Positions 51,402 through 63,944 of a stretch of DNA of 64,000 bases are shown one piece after another. Under the pieces are notes generated by a model. The model was not told the origin of the DNA, searched no databases, and saw nothing but the letters and a program-made list of their open reading frames with translations. How positions within the stretch are numbered: position 1 is the stretch's first letter; each line of letters begins with the position of its first letter. A program made the translations under genes and the position numbers. Source of the stretch: Choricystis sp. odSpoLacu1 (Eukaryota; Chlorophyta; Trebouxiophyceae); NCBI GenBank assembly GCA_958009055.1, contig OY253666.1:24001-88000 (forward strand), given 5' to 3'.

Positions 51402-52919
51402 TTATTTCCGTGCTAAGAATTCCTCTGTGTACTCTTTGATTGCCTCTTTTAAAAGCGTTTCAGCTTCTTCGCTTAAAGCGTTTGTTGCTTGTAGAATTTC
51501 ACCATACTTCGCTTTGTTTGTTGCTAAGTATTTACGGAAGCTTTCTAAGAATTCACGCACACGATCAACCGGGATAACGTCTAAGAATCCGTTTGTACCG
51601 GCGTAAATGCTTGCAACTTGGTCAGCTACTGACAATGGTGACGCTTGCGCTTGTTTTAATAACTCACGTAAACGAGATCCGCGCGCTAATTGATTCTGTG
51701 TTGTTTGGTCTAAATCTGAAGCAAATTGCGCAAATGCCTCTAATTCAGCAAACTGTGCAAGTTCTAATTTCAGTTTACCGGCAACTTGTTTCATTGCTTT
51801 CACCTGAGCAGCCGAACCTACACGAGATACAGAAATACCAACGTTGATTGCTGGACGAATACCTGCGTTAAAGATATCTGCAGATAAGAAAATCTGTCCA
51901 TCTGTAATCGAAATTACGTTTGTTGGGATATATGCCGAAACGTCACCCTCTTGTGTTTCTACAATTGGTAACGCAGTCATACTTCCACCACCCAACGCAT
52001 CGCTCAATTTTGCAGCACGTTCTAATAAACGTGAATGAAGATAGAAAACATCCCCTGGATATGCCTCACGACCCGGTGGACGGCGTAATAAGAGCGACAT
52101 CTCACGGTATGCTTGGGCTTGTTTCGATAAATCGTCGTAAATTGTTAACGTGTGACGACCAGTATACATGAAGTACTCTGCTAACGCCGCACCAGTATAC
52201 GGAGCAAGGTATTGTAATGTTGCTGGTGAGTCAGCTGTCGCGGCTACAATAATTGTGTAGTCCATCGCACCACGGTCTTGTAATGTATTTACAACTTGGG
52301 CAATAGATGAGGCTTTTTGGCCGATTGCAACGTAAACACAGATAACACCTTTCCCTTTTTGGTTTAGGATCGTGTCAACCGCAACAGCAGTTTTTCCTGT
52401 TTGACGGTCACCGATAATAAGCTCACGTTGACCTCGACCAATCGGGATCATCGCATCGATTGCTAATAAACCAGTTTGTAATGGCTCATATACAGAACGA
52501 CGTGAAATAATACCAGGTGCTGGTGATTCGATTAAACGCGTGTCATTTGTCGCAACTGGGCCTTTTCCGTCGATGGGGCGCGCTAACGAGTTCACAACAC
52601 GGCCTAAATAGCCTTCACCAACTGGGATTTGGGCGATTTTACCCGTTGCACGTACTGATGAGCCTTCTTGGATTGCTAACCCGGTACCCATTAATACGGC
52701 ACCAACGTTTTTCGTCTCAAGGTTTAAAGCAATACCAATGGTACCGTCTTCAAACTCAAGAAGTTCACCAGCCATTACTTTTTCAAGTCCGTAAATACGA
52801 GCAATACCGTCACCTACTTGGAAAACAGTACCTACGTTTACTACTTGGACCTCTTGTTGATATTGTTCAATTTGTTGTCGAATAATACTACTAATTTCGT
52901 CCGGTCTAATTTTAACCAT
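51402..52919 (-). CDS. atpA: ATP synthase CF1 alpha subunit
   Basis: Alpha carries the non-catalytic nucleotide sites of CF1. The 505-residue product begins [20 protein letters not shown]. Walker A is GDRQTGKT, and the alpha signature [17 protein letters not shown] is present. The length is that of the family. It is the last gene of atpI-atpH-atpF-atpA. Confidence 0.98.
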   Translation of the reverse strand: MVKIRPDEISSIIRQQIEQYQQEVQVVNVGTVFQVGDGIARIYGLEKVMAGELLEFEDGTIGIALNLETKNVGAVLMGTGLAIQEGSSVRATGKIAQIPVGEGYLGRVVNSLARPIDGKGPVATNDTRLIESPAPGIISRRSVYEPLQTGLLAIDAMIPIGRGQRELIIGDRQTGKTAVAVDTILNQKGKGVICVYVAIGQKASSIAQVVNTLQDRGAMDYTIIVAATADSPATLQYLAPYTGAALAEYFMYTGRHTLTIYDDLSKQAQAYREMSLLLRRPPGREAYPGDVFYLHSRLLERAAKLSDALGGGSMTALPIVETQEGDVSAYIPTNVISITDGQIFLSADIFNAGIRPAINVGISVSRVGSAAQVKAMKQVAGKLKLELAQFAELEAFAQFASDLDQTTQNQLARGSRLRELLKQAQASPLSVADQVASIYAGTNGFLDVIPVDRVREFLESFRKYLATNKAKYGEILQATNALSEEAETLLKEAIKEYTEEFLARK

Positions 52920-52993
52920 TCATAGACTCCTCGCATAGTACACATTACATGTACGGTTTTTTTGGCCACCCTCACGCTCGGAACGATCGTCCC

Positions 52994-53530
52994 TTAGTGT
53001 GGCGTGTAATTCGTGAATAAAACAACATTAAAATTGTTCACTGACTCGTGGAAGGTCGCATCCAGGCGTTGCGTAAGTTTTTCACGTACCTTGGCAAGTG
53101 CTAAGCGAATCACTTTTTGTGATACTTGAGCAACCGCTTTTTGTTGTTGCAGACGGATCGACTCGTCTTTTAACTCGTATAAGCGTGTTGTATCATCTTG
53201 TGTTTGCTTTTGAAAAGCACGTTGCTCCTGTTCCGCAGTTGCTTGACCTTGCTGGCGAATACTCGCCGCTTTTTTCTGAGCCAGATCTAACTGGGCGCGG
53301 GCTTCCCCAAGCTTGGCTTGTGCTTCCTGAGCACGTTGCTCGGCTTGTTGAAGTGTATTTACAATCAGTTGTCGACGATTTTCTAGAAGTGAGCGAACGG
53401 CGTCACCTACAAATGTCACAACGATCCCCACAACCACAGCTAAATTAATGATGTTTGTTTCTAAAATGTTCCCGTTGAACCCAAAGCCCTCGCCAAGAGG
53501 AAGGTGCATCAAAAGGATCAGTTGATTCAT
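52994..53530 (-). CDS. atpF: ATP synthase CF0 subunit b (I)
   Basis: Subunit b is part of the peripheral stalk linking CF0 to CF1. I chose MNQLILLMHLPLGEG at 53530 (178 residues) because a GGAGG Shine-Dalgarno lies 6 nt upstream. An N-terminal membrane helix (INLAVVVGIVVTFVG) is followed by a long Gln/Ala/Glu-rich coiled coil. There is no intron, unlike most land plants. It lies 74 bp upstream of atpA. Confidence 0.96.
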   Translation of the reverse strand: MNQLILLMHLPLGEGFGFNGNILETNIINLAVVVGIVVTFVGDAVRSLLENRRQLIVNTLQQAEQRAQEAQAKLGEARAQLDLAQKKAASIRQQGQATAEQEQRAFQKQTQDDTTRLYELKDESIRLQQQKAVAQVSQKVIRLALAKVREKLTQRLDATFHESVNNFNVVLFTNYTPH

Positions 53531-53725
53531 ACAAACCTCCATAGTTATGTTTGAGCGTGCGTAGGCTGGCTGCACCTCCTACACCGTTACGCATCGGTTG
53601 TACCGAGCACATGCGCAAATTTGCGCATGTAGGGTACCCCACAGATATGTCTGCAGAGCCTTCGGCGATGCAAAGAGTGCACACCCTCGCACGATCGTCA
53701 TGTATGTTCGTTTATCGAAATGACA

Positions 53726-54052
<327 letters not shown>

Positions 54053-54120
54053 TTACGTGTGCATTGTACTATTTTGGTCATCATTCGGCACTGTCAATGG
54101 CACCGAATGCTAGCGTTGTC

Positions 54121-54846
54121 TTAGTGGTGATCTTCTAATGATTCACCAATGTAGGCACCCGCAAGGGTTGAAAATACAAGAGCTTGAATAGCACTTGTAA
54201 ATAAACCTAACAACATTAACGGGATTGGTACCACCAGGGGTACTAAAGCAATTAATACACCTACTACTAATTCATCCGCTAGGATGTTTCCGAATAAACG
54301 AAAACTTAATGATAACGGTTTTGTAAAGTCCTCTAAGACGTTAATGGGTAGTAAGAATGCTGCAGGTTGGATGTAGCGTTTAAAGTAGCCAAGTCCTTTT
54401 TTCTTAATCCCAGCATAAAAATATGCAATGGACGTTAAAAGGGCAAGCGCCACAGTTGTATTAATATTGTTCGTTGGTGCAGCTAATTCTCCATTTGGAA
54501 TCTCGATGAGACGCCACGGGAGTAACGCACCTGACCAATTCGATACAAAAATAAACAAGAAAATTGTCCCTAAGAAAGGAACCCACTCTAAATACTCTTC
54601 TTCACCAATCTGTGTTTTGGCAAGGTCGCGAATAAATTCAGTGATATATTCCGTTAAGTTTTGTAATCCTTCTGGCGCTTGAGATTTTAAGTTCGAATTT
54701 CCTAAAAATGAAATAACGGCAATAATTCCTAAAACAACCCAAGTTGTGATTAAAACTTGCCCGTGAACTTGATACGATCCCAGCGACCAATAAAAATGTT
54801 GTCCAACCGATACCTCGGCAAGGTCAAACACAGCGTTTGTAAACAT
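54121..54846 (-). CDS. atpI: ATP synthase CF0 subunit a (IV)
   Basis: Subunit a forms the proton half-channels next to the c-ring. The 241-residue product has about five membrane helices. It carries the essential arginine in [17 protein letters not shown] and the N-terminal [10 protein letters not shown]. It heads the atpI-atpH-atpF-atpA operon. Confidence 0.98.
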   Translation of the reverse strand: MFTNAVFDLAEVSVGQHFYWSLGSYQVHGQVLITTWVVLGIIAVISFLGNSNLKSQAPEGLQNLTEYITEFIRDLAKTQIGEEEYLEWVPFLGTIFLFIFVSNWSGALLPWRLIEIPNGELAAPTNNINTTVALALLTSIAYFYAGIKKKGLGYFKRYIQPAAFLLPINVLEDFTKPLSLSFRLFGNILADELVVGVLIALVPLVVPIPLMLLGLFTSAIQALVFSTLAGAYIGESLEDHH

Positions 54847-55611
54847 GATTTCGCTCCGAATCCATTGGGATATCTATCTCACTTCTTAGAATAGCATGCC
54901 ATCGTGTTGCTTTCAATGATGGCGTGTTTGTGAGTGCACTACAAGTTTAGATATTTTGACGTTTAATGGGTCAAATAGAAATCGTACAGCTATGCATATG
55001 AGTAGAATATATGCCCATACAGTAAGAATCAGTAGTATACTTGTAATGCATATATTCTATGGTGAAGTTGTAGCTTACTATATTCGCGTAGATATAGTAT
55101 ATACGGTAGTATATAAGTACTTTACTTGCAACTTATATACTACCTATTGCACTGCATAATTTTTACATAAAAAACTCATATTTTTTCGGTCTTTTTGTGG
55201 GCCTTAACTTCACAACTTTAAAACTACTAAATGGTCTGTTTTAGCCTGTTTTTAGATGGCATACACGTTTTTTGTTTAATGGAATAATATTTTATTCTTT
55301 GTTATATATCCTAGTAAAACTGGTGTGTTTGAGTCCACTATACGTCGTGCATGACGTTCTGTTAGTTCTAAACCCATGTGCACTTTTATTATAGGTCATT
55401 ATATAAATACGTTTTTATATTTATACATAAAAATCAAAAGTCTGTATCAAATATCATCTGGTTTCATGATTATACACAATGCAAGCACATTGTTCGCATA
55501 TGTTCGCTGTGCGATTGCAAAAGCAAAGCGTGTTCGCCAAGGCGATATCCCCACGGAACCATAGAGGGCAGAGTCTACATATTTAGCGTATTTGTTTTGA
55601 GGAGAAGATCA
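54847..55611. other. Divergent AT-rich spacer atpI/psaA with inverted repeats
   Basis: A 765-bp spacer, the longest non-coding stretch in the window, between the 5' ends of atpI and psaA. It is very AT-rich, with several TATACT-like boxes. It holds two inverted repeats: TAGAATATATGC/GCATATATTCTA (55003-55014 and 55048-55059) and GGTAGTATATAAGT/ACTTATATACTACC (55105-55118 and 55131-55144). An open frame runs into psaA from 55378 but is not psaA-like. No gene is recognised. Confidence 0.6.
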
Positions 55612-57867
55612 ATGACGATTCGTCCACCAGAACGCGAAGCAAAAAAAGTAAAAATTGTTGTTGATACAAATCCAGTTGAAACTGGATTTGAAAAATGGGC
55701 AAAGCCTGGTCATTTTTCACGCACATTAGCGAAAGGGCCGACAACAACAACATGGATTTGGAACTTACATGCGGATGCGCATGATTTTGATAGCCAAACG
55801 ACTGATCTTGAAGAAATCTCGCGTAAAATCTTTAGTGCCCATTTCGGTCAACTGGGTGTTATCTTTATTTGGTTAAGCGGTATGTATTTCCATGGTGCTC
55901 GTTTTTCAAATTACGAAGCATGGTTAACAGACCCAACACATATCAAACCGAGTGCGCAGGTTGTGTGGCCTGTTGTAGGCCAAGAAATTCTGAATGGTGA
56001 TGTGGGTGGCGGTTTCCAAGGTATTCAGATTACATCCGGGTTCTTCCAACTGTGGCGCGCATCTGGTATTACAAGTGAACTGCAGTTATACAGTACTGCG
56101 ATTGGCGGTCTTGTGATGGCTGCAGCCATGTTTTTTGCGGGATGGTTCCATTTCCACAAAGCTGCGCCGAAGTTAGAGTGGTTCCAAAACGTGGAATCAA
56201 TGCTTAACCACCACTTAGCTGGTCTTTTAGGGTTAGGTAGTTTAGCTTGGGCTGGTCACCAAATTCACGTTTCATTACCGATTAATAAACTTTTAGATTC
56301 AGGGGTTGACCCGAAAGAAATTCCATTACCGCATGAATTTTTACTTAACCGTGAACTCATGACGCAATTGTTTCCAAGTTTTGCAAAAGGATTAACACCG
56401 TTCTTTACTGTGAATTGGGGTGAATACAGTGATTTCTTAACGTTCCAAGGTGGCCTTAACCCGGTGACGGGTGGTCTGTGGTTAAGCGATCAAGCGCACC
56501 ACCACCTTGCGATTGCGGTTCTTTTCTTAGTTGCTGGTCACCAATACCGTACAAATTGGGGTATCGGGCATAGTATGAAAGAGATTTTAGAGACACACCG
56601 TGGACCATTTACAGGTGAAGGTCACAAAGGGCTCTATGAGATCTTAACGACATCATGGCATGCTCAATTAGCCATTAACCTTGCATTGTTCGGGTCATTA
56701 TCGCTCATTGTTGCACACCATATGTACAGTATGCCGCCATACCCGTATTTAGCAACCGATTACGGAACGCAGTTATCACTTTTCACGCACCACATGTGGA
56801 TTGGCGGGTTCTGTATTGTAGGTGCCGGAGCACACGCGGCAATTTTTATGGTCCGTGATTACGATCCTACAAATAACTATAATAATTTACTCGACCGTGT
56901 GATTCGTCACCGTGATGCAATTATTTCCCACTTAAACTGGGTGTGTATTTTCCTCGGTTTCCACAGTTTTGGTCTTTACATCCACAACGATACGATGCAA
57001 GCGCTGGGCCGCCCACAGGACATGTTCTCGGACACGGCTATTCAATTACAGCCTGTTTTTGCGCAGTGGATCCAAAAGACACATTTTGCTGCACCACAAT
57101 TGACTGCACCGCACGTGTTAGCTGCGACAAGCCCTACATGGGGTGGTGATCTTGTTGCCGTAGGTGGAAAAATTGCTATGATGCCGATTCCATTGGGCAC
57201 TGCAGATTTCTTAGTACACCACGTTCATGCGTTTACAATTCACGTAACTGTGTTAATCCTCTTAAAAGGGGTGTTATATGCACGAAGCTCGCGCCTTATC
57301 CCAGACAAGGCGAATTTAGGTTTCCGTTTCCCATGTGACGGTCCAGGCCGTGGGGGTACATGTCAAGTTTCTGCGTGGGACCACGTGTTCTTAGGCTTAT
57401 TCTGGATGTATAACGCCTTATCAGTAACAATCTTCCACTTCAGCTGGAAGATGCAATCAGACGTATGGGGTACTGTAAATGCAAACGGTGTTGCTCACAT
57501 TACTGGTGGTAACTTTGCCCAAAGTGCAACAACGATCAATGGTTGGTTACGTGATTTCCTATGGGCACAATCATCTCAAGTTATTCAATCGTACGGTTCA
57601 GCTTTATCAGCATACGGTCTGATTTTCCTAGGCGCACACTTCGTTTGGGCGTTTAGTTTAATGTTCTTATTCAGTGGTCGTGGTTACTGGCAAGAATTAA
57701 TTGAATCTATTGTTTGGGCGCACAACAAATTAAAAGTTGCCCCGGCAATTCAACCACGTGCGTTAAGCATTACACAGGGTCGTGCCGTTGGTGTTGCACA
57801 CTACTTGTTAGGTGGTATTGCAACAACATGGTCATTCTTCTTAGCGCGTATCATTGCGGTCGGGTAA
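55612..57867 (+). CDS. psaA: Photosystem I P700 apoprotein A1
   Basis: PsaA binds half of the P700 pair and the A-branch cofactors. I chose [18 protein letters not shown] at 55612 (751 residues), preceded by GAGGAGA; 78 open codons upstream are non-conserved. Eleven membrane helices are present. The FX cysteines lie in [12 protein letters not shown]. It is a single exon, not trans-spliced as in Chlamydomonas. psaB follows after 169 bp. Confidence 0.99.
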   Translation: MTIRPPEREAKKVKIVVDTNPVETGFEKWAKPGHFSRTLAKGPTTTTWIWNLHADAHDFDSQTTDLEEISRKIFSAHFGQLGVIFIWLSGMYFHGARFSNYEAWLTDPTHIKPSAQVVWPVVGQEILNGDVGGGFQGIQITSGFFQLWRASGITSELQLYSTAIGGLVMAAAMFFAGWFHFHKAAPKLEWFQNVESMLNHHLAGLLGLGSLAWAGHQIHVSLPINKLLDSGVDPKEIPLPHEFLLNRELMTQLFPSFAKGLTPFFTVNWGEYSDFLTFQGGLNPVTGGLWLSDQAHHHLAIAVLFLVAGHQYRTNWGIGHSMKEILETHRGPFTGEGHKGLYEILTTSWHAQLAINLALFGSLSLIVAHHMYSMPPYPYLATDYGTQLSLFTHHMWIGGFCIVGAGAHAAIFMVRDYDPTNNYNNLLDRVIRHRDAIISHLNWVCIFLGFHSFGLYIHNDTMQALGRPQDMFSDTAIQLQPVFAQWIQKTHFAAPQLTAPHVLAATSPTWGGDLVAVGGKIAMMPIPLGTADFLVHHVHAFTIHVTVLILLKGVLYARSSRLIPDKANLGFRFPCDGPGRGGTCQVSAWDHVFLGLFWMYNALSVTIFHFSWKMQSDVWGTVNANGVAHITGGNFAQSATTINGWLRDFLWAQSSQVIQSYGSALSAYGLIFLGAHFVWAFSLMFLFSGRGYWQELIESIVWAHNKLKVAPAIQPRALSITQGRAVGVAHYLLGGIATTWSFFLARIIAVG

Positions 57868-58036
57868 CCTGTTTCGTTTGGGACGCAGGCCTCTTTGGCT
57901 TCGCCAACGGGTTCTTTTGGCTCCGTCAATTGGCTTCGCAGTGCCGTTTTTTTTTTGGCATATAACTGCTACCAATAGACGATGACGGCTACGAGTTCTC
58001 AAACACTATCAACATAACGGAGGAGTATGAAAAACT

Positions 58037-60241
58037 ATGGCAACAAAGTTTCCAAAGTTTAGTCAGGGTCTTGCTCAAGATCCTACGACACGGCGAATTT
58101 GGTTCGGGATTGCTACCGCGCATGACTTTGAAAGTCATGACGGTATGACGGAAGAAAATCTCTACCAAAAGATTTTCGCGTCGCATTTCGGCCAGTTAGC
58201 TATTATCTTTTTATGGACGTCAGGTAATTTATTCCATGTTGCTTGGCAAGGGAATTTCCCTCAATGGGTGCAAGACCCGTTACATGTTCGTCCCATTGCC
58301 CATGCAATTTGGGATCCTCACTTCGGCCAACCAGCCGTTGAAGCGTTCACGCGTGGTGGGGCGAGCGGTCCAGTAAATATCGCGACATCTGGTGTGTATC
58401 AATGGTGGTACACAATCGGGATGCGTACAAACCAAGATTTATTCTTTGGTTCTCTCTTTTTAATGATCGGGGCGGCAGTGTTTTTATTTGCAGGATGGTT
58501 ACACCTTCAACCGCAATTTCAACCGTCGTTATCATGGTTTAAAAACGCAGAATCACGATTAAACCACCACTTAGCGGGATTATTTGGAACAAGTTCATTA
58601 GCGTGGACTGGGCACCTTGTACACGTTGCGATTCCTGAATCACGTGGTCAGCATGTTCGTTGGGACAATTTCCTAACAACATTACCGCACCCACAAGGAT
58701 TAACACCGTTCTTTACCGGAAACTGGGCTGCGTATGCGCAAAACCCAGATACACCAACACACGCGTTTAACTCGGGTGATGGGGCCGGAACTGCGATTCT
58801 AACTTTTTTAGGTGGTTTCCATCCACAAACACAAAGTTTATGGTTGACTGACATTGCGCACCACCATCTTGCTATTGCCGTTGTCTTTATTGTTGCCGGT
58901 CATATGTACCGTACAAACTTTGGTATTGGGCACAGCATGCGTGAAATTCTTGATGCACATACACCACCTGCGGGTGGGTTAGGTAGCGGTCACAAAGGAT
59001 TATTTGACACGGTGAACAACTCTCTTCATTTCCAATTAGGCTTAGCTCTCGCAAGTGTTGGGACGATTTGTTCAATGGTGGCGCAGCATATGTACTCATT
59101 ACCGCCGTACGCGTTCCTTGCACAAGATTTTACGACACAGGCAGCACTTTACACCCACCATCAATACATCGCTGGGTTTATCTTATGTGGTGCGTTTGCA
59201 CACGGTGCCATTTTCTTCATCCGTGATTACGATCCAGAGCAAAACAAAGGAAACGTGCTAACACGTATCTTAGACCACAAAGAGGCGATTATTTCGCACT
59301 TAAGCTGGGCGAGTTTATTCTTAGGTTTCCACACGCTTGGGCTATATGTGCACAATGATGTTATGATTGCATTCGGGACACCTGAGAAGCAGATCTTGAT
59401 CGAACCTGTCTTTGCTCAGTGGATTCAAGCGGCTCAAGGTAAAACACAATACGGGTACGATATTCTCCTATCAGCCTCATCAAGTCCCGCATATAACGCA
59501 GGACAAACATTATGGCTACCAGGATGGCTTGAAGCTATTAACAGTAACACAAACTCGTTATTCTTAACGATCGGACCTGGTGACTTCTTAGTACACCACG
59601 CAATCGCATTAGGTTTACACACAACAACACTTATTCTTGTGAAAGGTGCTCTGGATGCGCGTGGGTCAAAACTTATGCCAGATAAGAAAGATTTCGGGTA
59701 TAGCTTCCCATGTGACGGTCCAGGCCGTGGGGGTACATGTGATATTTCAGCATGGGACGCCTTCTATTTGGCCGTTTTCTGGATGTTAAATACTATTGGA
59801 TGGGTAACATTCTACTTCCACTGGAAGCATTTAGGTATTTGGCAAGGTAACGTAAACCAGTTTAACGAATCGTCGACATACATCATGGGGTGGTTACGTG
59901 ATTACCTTTGGTTAAATTCATCTCAATTAATTAACGGGTATAACCCATTTGGTATGAACAGTCTATCTGTATGGGCGTGGATGTTCTTATTTGGGCACCT
60001 CATCTATGCTACTGGGTTCATGTTCTTAATCTCATGGCGTGGTTACTGGCAAGAATTAATTGAAACGTTAGCATGGGCACATGAACGTACACCGTTAGCG
60101 AATTTAGTTCGCTGGAGTGATAAACCAGTTGCGCTTTCAATTGTACAAGCTCGACTTGTCGGTTTAGCGCATTTTTCGGCTGGCTACATTTTGACGTACG
60201 CGGCATTCCTGATCGCGTCAACATCGGGGAAATTTGGTTAG
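58037..60241 (+). CDS. psaB: Photosystem I P700 apoprotein A2
   Basis: PsaB is the partner of PsaA in the PSI core. The 734-residue product begins [20 protein letters not shown]. It carries [12 protein letters not shown] for the shared FX cluster and eleven membrane helices. The psaA-psaB order is standard, and a GGAGGAG element precedes the ATG. Confidence 0.99.
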   Translation: MATKFPKFSQGLAQDPTTRRIWFGIATAHDFESHDGMTEENLYQKIFASHFGQLAIIFLWTSGNLFHVAWQGNFPQWVQDPLHVRPIAHAIWDPHFGQPAVEAFTRGGASGPVNIATSGVYQWWYTIGMRTNQDLFFGSLFLMIGAAVFLFAGWLHLQPQFQPSLSWFKNAESRLNHHLAGLFGTSSLAWTGHLVHVAIPESRGQHVRWDNFLTTLPHPQGLTPFFTGNWAAYAQNPDTPTHAFNSGDGAGTAILTFLGGFHPQTQSLWLTDIAHHHLAIAVVFIVAGHMYRTNFGIGHSMREILDAHTPPAGGLGSGHKGLFDTVNNSLHFQLGLALASVGTICSMVAQHMYSLPPYAFLAQDFTTQAALYTHHQYIAGFILCGAFAHGAIFFIRDYDPEQNKGNVLTRILDHKEAIISHLSWASLFLGFHTLGLYVHNDVMIAFGTPEKQILIEPVFAQWIQAAQGKTQYGYDILLSASSSPAYNAGQTLWLPGWLEAINSNTNSLFLTIGPGDFLVHHAIALGLHTTTLILVKGALDARGSKLMPDKKDFGYSFPCDGPGRGGTCDISAWDAFYLAVFWMLNTIGWVTFYFHWKHLGIWQGNVNQFNESSTYIMGWLRDYLWLNSSQLINGYNPFGMNSLSVWAWMFLFGHLIYATGFMFLISWRGYWQELIETLAWAHERTPLANLVRWSDKPVALSIVQARLVGLAHFSAGYILTYAAFLIASTSGKFG

Positions 60242-60378
60242 AGCTTACTTAGGACGACCAGTGCGTTATATGCTTCGATCGACTCTCTGATTTAATCTTT
60301 GGTTGTTGATACTCAATTGGTCGCTCTGGGCCTCAGAAATCATCCCTTCTTGACGTTCTGTCCCCCCAGTGTGCGTTT

Positions 60379-60436
60379 GTGTGGGGCGGCTCCTCAGTGC
60401 GGGCTTTTTGTGCTGTTGATTTTGGCCGCCCCACAC
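60379..60436. terminator. Inverted repeat at 3' end of psaB
   Basis: A perfect 12-bp GC-rich stem, GTGTGGGGCGGC / GCCGCCCCACAC, with a 34-nt loop, 137 bp past the psaB stop. Confidence 0.5.
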
Positions 60437-60689
60437 GAGCCTGACGCATCTTGGCGTGCGGCTTCCACACGACCGCTACTTGCTCTCCAATATCTGGTGA
60501 CTTTTAATAGGGAGCCGTCTTTGAACCCTATAGTTATGTTTCTCAAGGTAGTGCGTATGGGGCGTGATAGGTCAACCGGTCAACATAATAAAATAACATA
60601 GCATACAAGGCAGAAAAGCGGTCGTATATAGGCATATCTCCGAGGGGAACGTCAATATACCGTGACTTTTTGACGCCCATAAAAAAAAA

Positions 60690-60706
60690 GGGGGGGGGGG
60701 GGGGGG
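60690..60706. repeat. G homopolymer (17 G)
   Basis: Nine As followed by 17 Gs on the plus strand in the psaB/ycf1 spacer. Confidence 0.8.
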
Positions 60707-60798
60707 TTTGGCCCTCACTCCCGAAGTTATATAGTTATAAAAGATGACCATAGGGTCGTCACAGGCGACCCTACGTATACTGCCTACTGCATTTTCTC

Positions 60799-63700
60799 TT
60801 ATGTGAGGTATTCGCGATAAAAATCACGTGCCTGTTGGATTACCGGTCGAATCGTATCCGGGATAAACGTTTCGATATCGATTTTTAACGTTTCATGCCC
60901 TGGCCATACGAAGCCACCGCGATCGGCAAAAGGTGTTGGTGGTTTGGTTGTGAACCACCATCCCAGTGGCGCACCTAGTGTGGTTACATTCAATCCAGAC
61001 GGCCACTGCTCGTCGGTCCATGGCTCAAATTCTAAATCTGGGATCACCGCAGGAGTTCGTAGTAGACCAGCCCCTTCATTGCCCGGTAAGCGATCATACT
61101 CTGGGTTAAAGCGTGCTACCAATTCAATGTCAGTTTCTGAATCAAGCTTATGGCGTTCACCGCGGTCGGTAAAGTACACGCCACGACGGCTATCCCAACG
61201 TAAGTGGTTATTGGCTACGGATGCTGGGACTGGCCACCATGTAAATACGATTTCGTTTTCTTTACGTTGGTGTTTTGGTGTCCCGGTACGTGCAGCTTTC
61301 CGTTTTGGCTGTTTTTCAAATTCGTCTTGGGCCAGTTTGGCTAAATCACGGTACTCCTGAAACTCTGACGGAATGGTCATACGTCCGCCCGCCATAGTGC
61401 GTGGGAGTAAGCGATTGGTTAAGACAAATTGACGTTTTGTTTCGTCCCAGCCGCAATAAAACGGGTTAGCATTGGTTGGTTTGAAGAACGGTTTTGGTCG
61501 ACGGGTCGATTTTCCGCGTTTTGACGTTTGCCGGGCTGCCTGTTTCAGATCGCGAGCCTTTTGCAATTCTTCATGAATCATAGGATTATGGCTCCGTGTA
61601 TCATCAAACAACGGCATATCGTATTTAAACACCCGTTCGCGATGTTCTGGGAAATTTGGATGGGCAGCTGGGTTTAGGTCAACAGCAAAGAGTCGACGTG
61701 CAATCCGATAGGTGCCTTTAAATTGGTGGTTAAATACACGATGCGCAAAACTTTTTACACCACCATACGCCATTCGAAATTCTTGTGAATTGTTCATTCG
61801 TCGATATTTGCGCAGTGAGTTGTAATAATCAGAAAGCATCGTGCGTTTATAGTACAGCTCGGCTTCTTCGTCGGCTGTAAGCAGGTGGCTCTTGCGTTGC
61901 CGTGCTAGGAAGGTATCAATGTCGGTCCGCATTAACACTTTGTAAAACGGACTCTTGAAGAACATATCTTGAGCTCGGCGTTGTTTTGGTCCTCTGAAGA
62001 AGGCGTGGCGTGGACGCATGCCGTCTTGTAAGTTCTCCGGGAAAAACGAGTTTAATCCCGGCCAAATCCACGGAAGTGTCATTTCGCTTGTGTCTTCATT
62101 TTTCTTTACTTTTCCGAGTTGCTCATAATGCACTTTTTCTTGAAAGTTTTGCTGTACTAAAAATCGCGGAACATTTGTTTCTGTGGCGTCGGTTAGGTTA
62201 AGCTGCTCTGTGGCATCGCGTTGGCCTGTTTCAGCTTCGCTACGCAGATCGTTTAAAAGCGTCTGCGTGTTTTCAAGTTTTGCAAAATCTGTATCACCGA
62301 GTACACTCTTGGCAAGTTGGTAGGCCGTATGGGCTTCAGCTTGATTACCGTTCGGGTTGAAGGGCTCATCTTTCCAGCTATAATTATCCACAATTGTAAA
62401 TTGGTCAAATTGCTCGGCTGTCCAAAGCTTTTCACGTTTTTGTAGTTCGGTCCGTTGTACTTGTTCTTCCTGGTGTTTTTCGTCCCGTTCACGTTGGGTA
62501 CGGTCCTGCCGTTCTTGTACAGTTTCACTACCTGTCATTTTTGCTAGCATATCACCAGTTCCGGTCTGCTCTAGCCAGCCATAGAATCGTTCAAGCGTCT
62601 TTTTATGCCGCATAATAAATTCATAGCGTACGGCCGGACGGCGGTGAAATTCAGTCATCCATGCATATTCAACAGGAATCGTGTAATCTTCTGGCGTTGC
62701 AAAGACGTTTCCTGTTTTTTGGTCCTCTGGGTTAGCCTTCCCTTCAATGTAGCGCATGAAAATACCCCTGTCGAACCCGGCAATGGCTTGATCGGAGGAT
62801 ACTTCGCGGGTTTGGTTAACTTTCCCGCCCCATGATTTGATCTTTAAATCGTGAGTGGTGTTTGGTGCGAGTACTCCCGGAATTAACGCAGTGTCGTAGG
62901 GTACAAAGCCCAATGGATTGGTAACGAAATAATCGATACCATAAAACGGTACTGAACTTAACGCTAAGGTAATAATAAATAATTTACTGTAGCGGTGGTA
63001 GTACGCGTGAAAACGAACCTGTGTAATTCGAAAGATTTGTGTCACTACGAGTCGGAAGCCAACCGCTGCCCAATACGAGAGGTATGTAAATACCAAAGAC
63101 CCGAGGGTAAATCCAACCAGATACAGGCTATGCTGCATTGTGAGGTTAACGCTGGTACTTGTAGTGGGTTCCAGTATGTTCGGTTCAAGTCCAAAGGTTA
63201 AATTACTGATGTGGTTGAAGATGACGCTTTGTTCGCAAAGCGTAAGGACGAATGCTGCTGCCCCCATTGATATAAAGGCTTTTTGGTACGTGGCGGAAAA
63301 TTCACGGTATTGGGTCACGCCTCCTGCCTGTCCCATTTCGTAGGCAATACGGAGGATAATTGTCAATCCGATTATGTAATTCCAAGGTTCAAACTGTAGC
63401 CACGGAATAATGATCGGTCGACACCCGAAGAGGACCAACATAAGTAGGAAGGTATGTCCAGCAATAACCCCAATACTTGTTGCGGCAGCTGCGGGCCACC
63501 CCTGGACATAAAATCGACGCAATGCGATTAACTGGGCGCAGGAAAAGGGTAGCGCGGTGAAGGCGCTGTTCAAGAATCCAATGATAAATTTATGTTGCAG
63601 TAATGTTGGTGTTTCAGCAAAACTAAACACATTGACCACTGGATTTTCAGCAAAGTACAGGTGTTCTTTGACTACGGCTTCCGTGTATTGTGGAATTAAA

Positions 63701-63888
63701 ATGGGCAAATACGCGAAATCACGGAGCCATTGAAATGTAATAAGGTATAAAAAACCAATTTTTACGCTCGATGCGAGATACAAGAATGTTTGTTGTACGA
63801 ATTGGACGACTGTCATTTCTTGACCTAGCGCATCAAAACTGGCATTGATCCAATCAATGTAATCTCGAATTGCAGTAACAAAAACCAT
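60799..63888 (-). CDS. ycf1: Ycf1 (Tic214-type) protein
   Basis: Ycf1 (Tic214) is a large membrane protein of the inner-envelope import machinery in green plastids. I chose MVFVTAIRDYIDWIN at 63888 (1029 residues) because a GGAGG element lies 8 nt upstream; the 17 codons before it are non-conserved. About 6-8 hydrophobic segments fill residues 20-330. A long hydrophilic, charged C-terminal region follows, with coiled-coil-like Glu/Arg/Gln runs near residues 455-500. The family is very divergent, so the call rests on position, architecture and weak motif similarity (TPTLLQHKFIIGFLNSAF). It is convergent with psaB. Confidence 0.85.
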   Translation of the reverse strand: MVFVTAIRDYIDWINASFDALGQEMTVVQFVQQTFLYLASSVKIGFLYLITFQWLRDFAYLPILIPQYTEAVVKEHLYFAENPVVNVFSFAETPTLLQHKFIIGFLNSAFTALPFSCAQLIALRRFYVQGWPAAAATSIGVIAGHTFLLMLVLFGCRPIIIPWLQFEPWNYIIGLTIILRIAYEMGQAGGVTQYREFSATYQKAFISMGAAAFVLTLCEQSVIFNHISNLTFGLEPNILEPTTSTSVNLTMQHSLYLVGFTLGSLVFTYLSYWAAVGFRLVVTQIFRITQVRFHAYYHRYSKLFIITLALSSVPFYGIDYFVTNPLGFVPYDTALIPGVLAPNTTHDLKIKSWGGKVNQTREVSSDQAIAGFDRGIFMRYIEGKANPEDQKTGNVFATPEDYTIPVEYAWMTEFHRRPAVRYEFIMRHKKTLERFYGWLEQTGTGDMLAKMTGSETVQERQDRTQRERDEKHQEEQVQRTELQKREKLWTAEQFDQFTIVDNYSWKDEPFNPNGNQAEAHTAYQLAKSVLGDTDFAKLENTQTLLNDLRSEAETGQRDATEQLNLTDATETNVPRFLVQQNFQEKVHYEQLGKVKKNEDTSEMTLPWIWPGLNSFFPENLQDGMRPRHAFFRGPKQRRAQDMFFKSPFYKVLMRTDIDTFLARQRKSHLLTADEEAELYYKRTMLSDYYNSLRKYRRMNNSQEFRMAYGGVKSFAHRVFNHQFKGTYRIARRLFAVDLNPAAHPNFPEHRERVFKYDMPLFDDTRSHNPMIHEELQKARDLKQAARQTSKRGKSTRRPKPFFKPTNANPFYCGWDETKRQFVLTNRLLPRTMAGGRMTIPSEFQEYRDLAKLAQDEFEKQPKRKAARTGTPKHQRKENEIVFTWWPVPASVANNHLRWDSRRGVYFTDRGERHKLDSETDIELVARFNPEYDRLPGNEGAGLLRTPAVIPDLEFEPWTDEQWPSGLNVTTLGAPLGWWFTTKPPTPFADRGGFVWPGHETLKIDIETFIPDTIRPVIQQARDFYREYLT

Positions 63889-63944
63889 AGGTTCCTCCAA
63901 TAGGTCGAATATAAAAAGATCACGGCGGTGTGCCCGCATGCTCA

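Larger units (their letters stand above)
60242..60798. other. Convergent spacer psaB/ycf1 with hairpins and G tract
   Basis: A 557-bp spacer. It holds a 12-bp inverted repeat GTGTGGGGCGGC (60379-60390) / complement (60425-60436) after psaB. A TAGGGTCG/CGACCCTA hairpin (60751-60773) follows ycf1. A run of nine As is followed by 17 Gs at 60690-60706. A 100-codon open frame (60299-60601) overlaps the hairpin, has no plastid-like sequence and is not called. Confidence 0.55.

Noticed and set aside
55378..55611. 78-codon N-terminal extension of psaA
   Set aside because: The upstream codons are AT-rich spacer without PsaA similarity. The canonical [12 protein letters not shown] start has a GAGGAGA element just upstream.
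60299..60601. 100-codon open frame after psaB
   Set aside because: It overlaps a hairpin spacer, has no recognisable motif, and its composition resembles spacer DNA.
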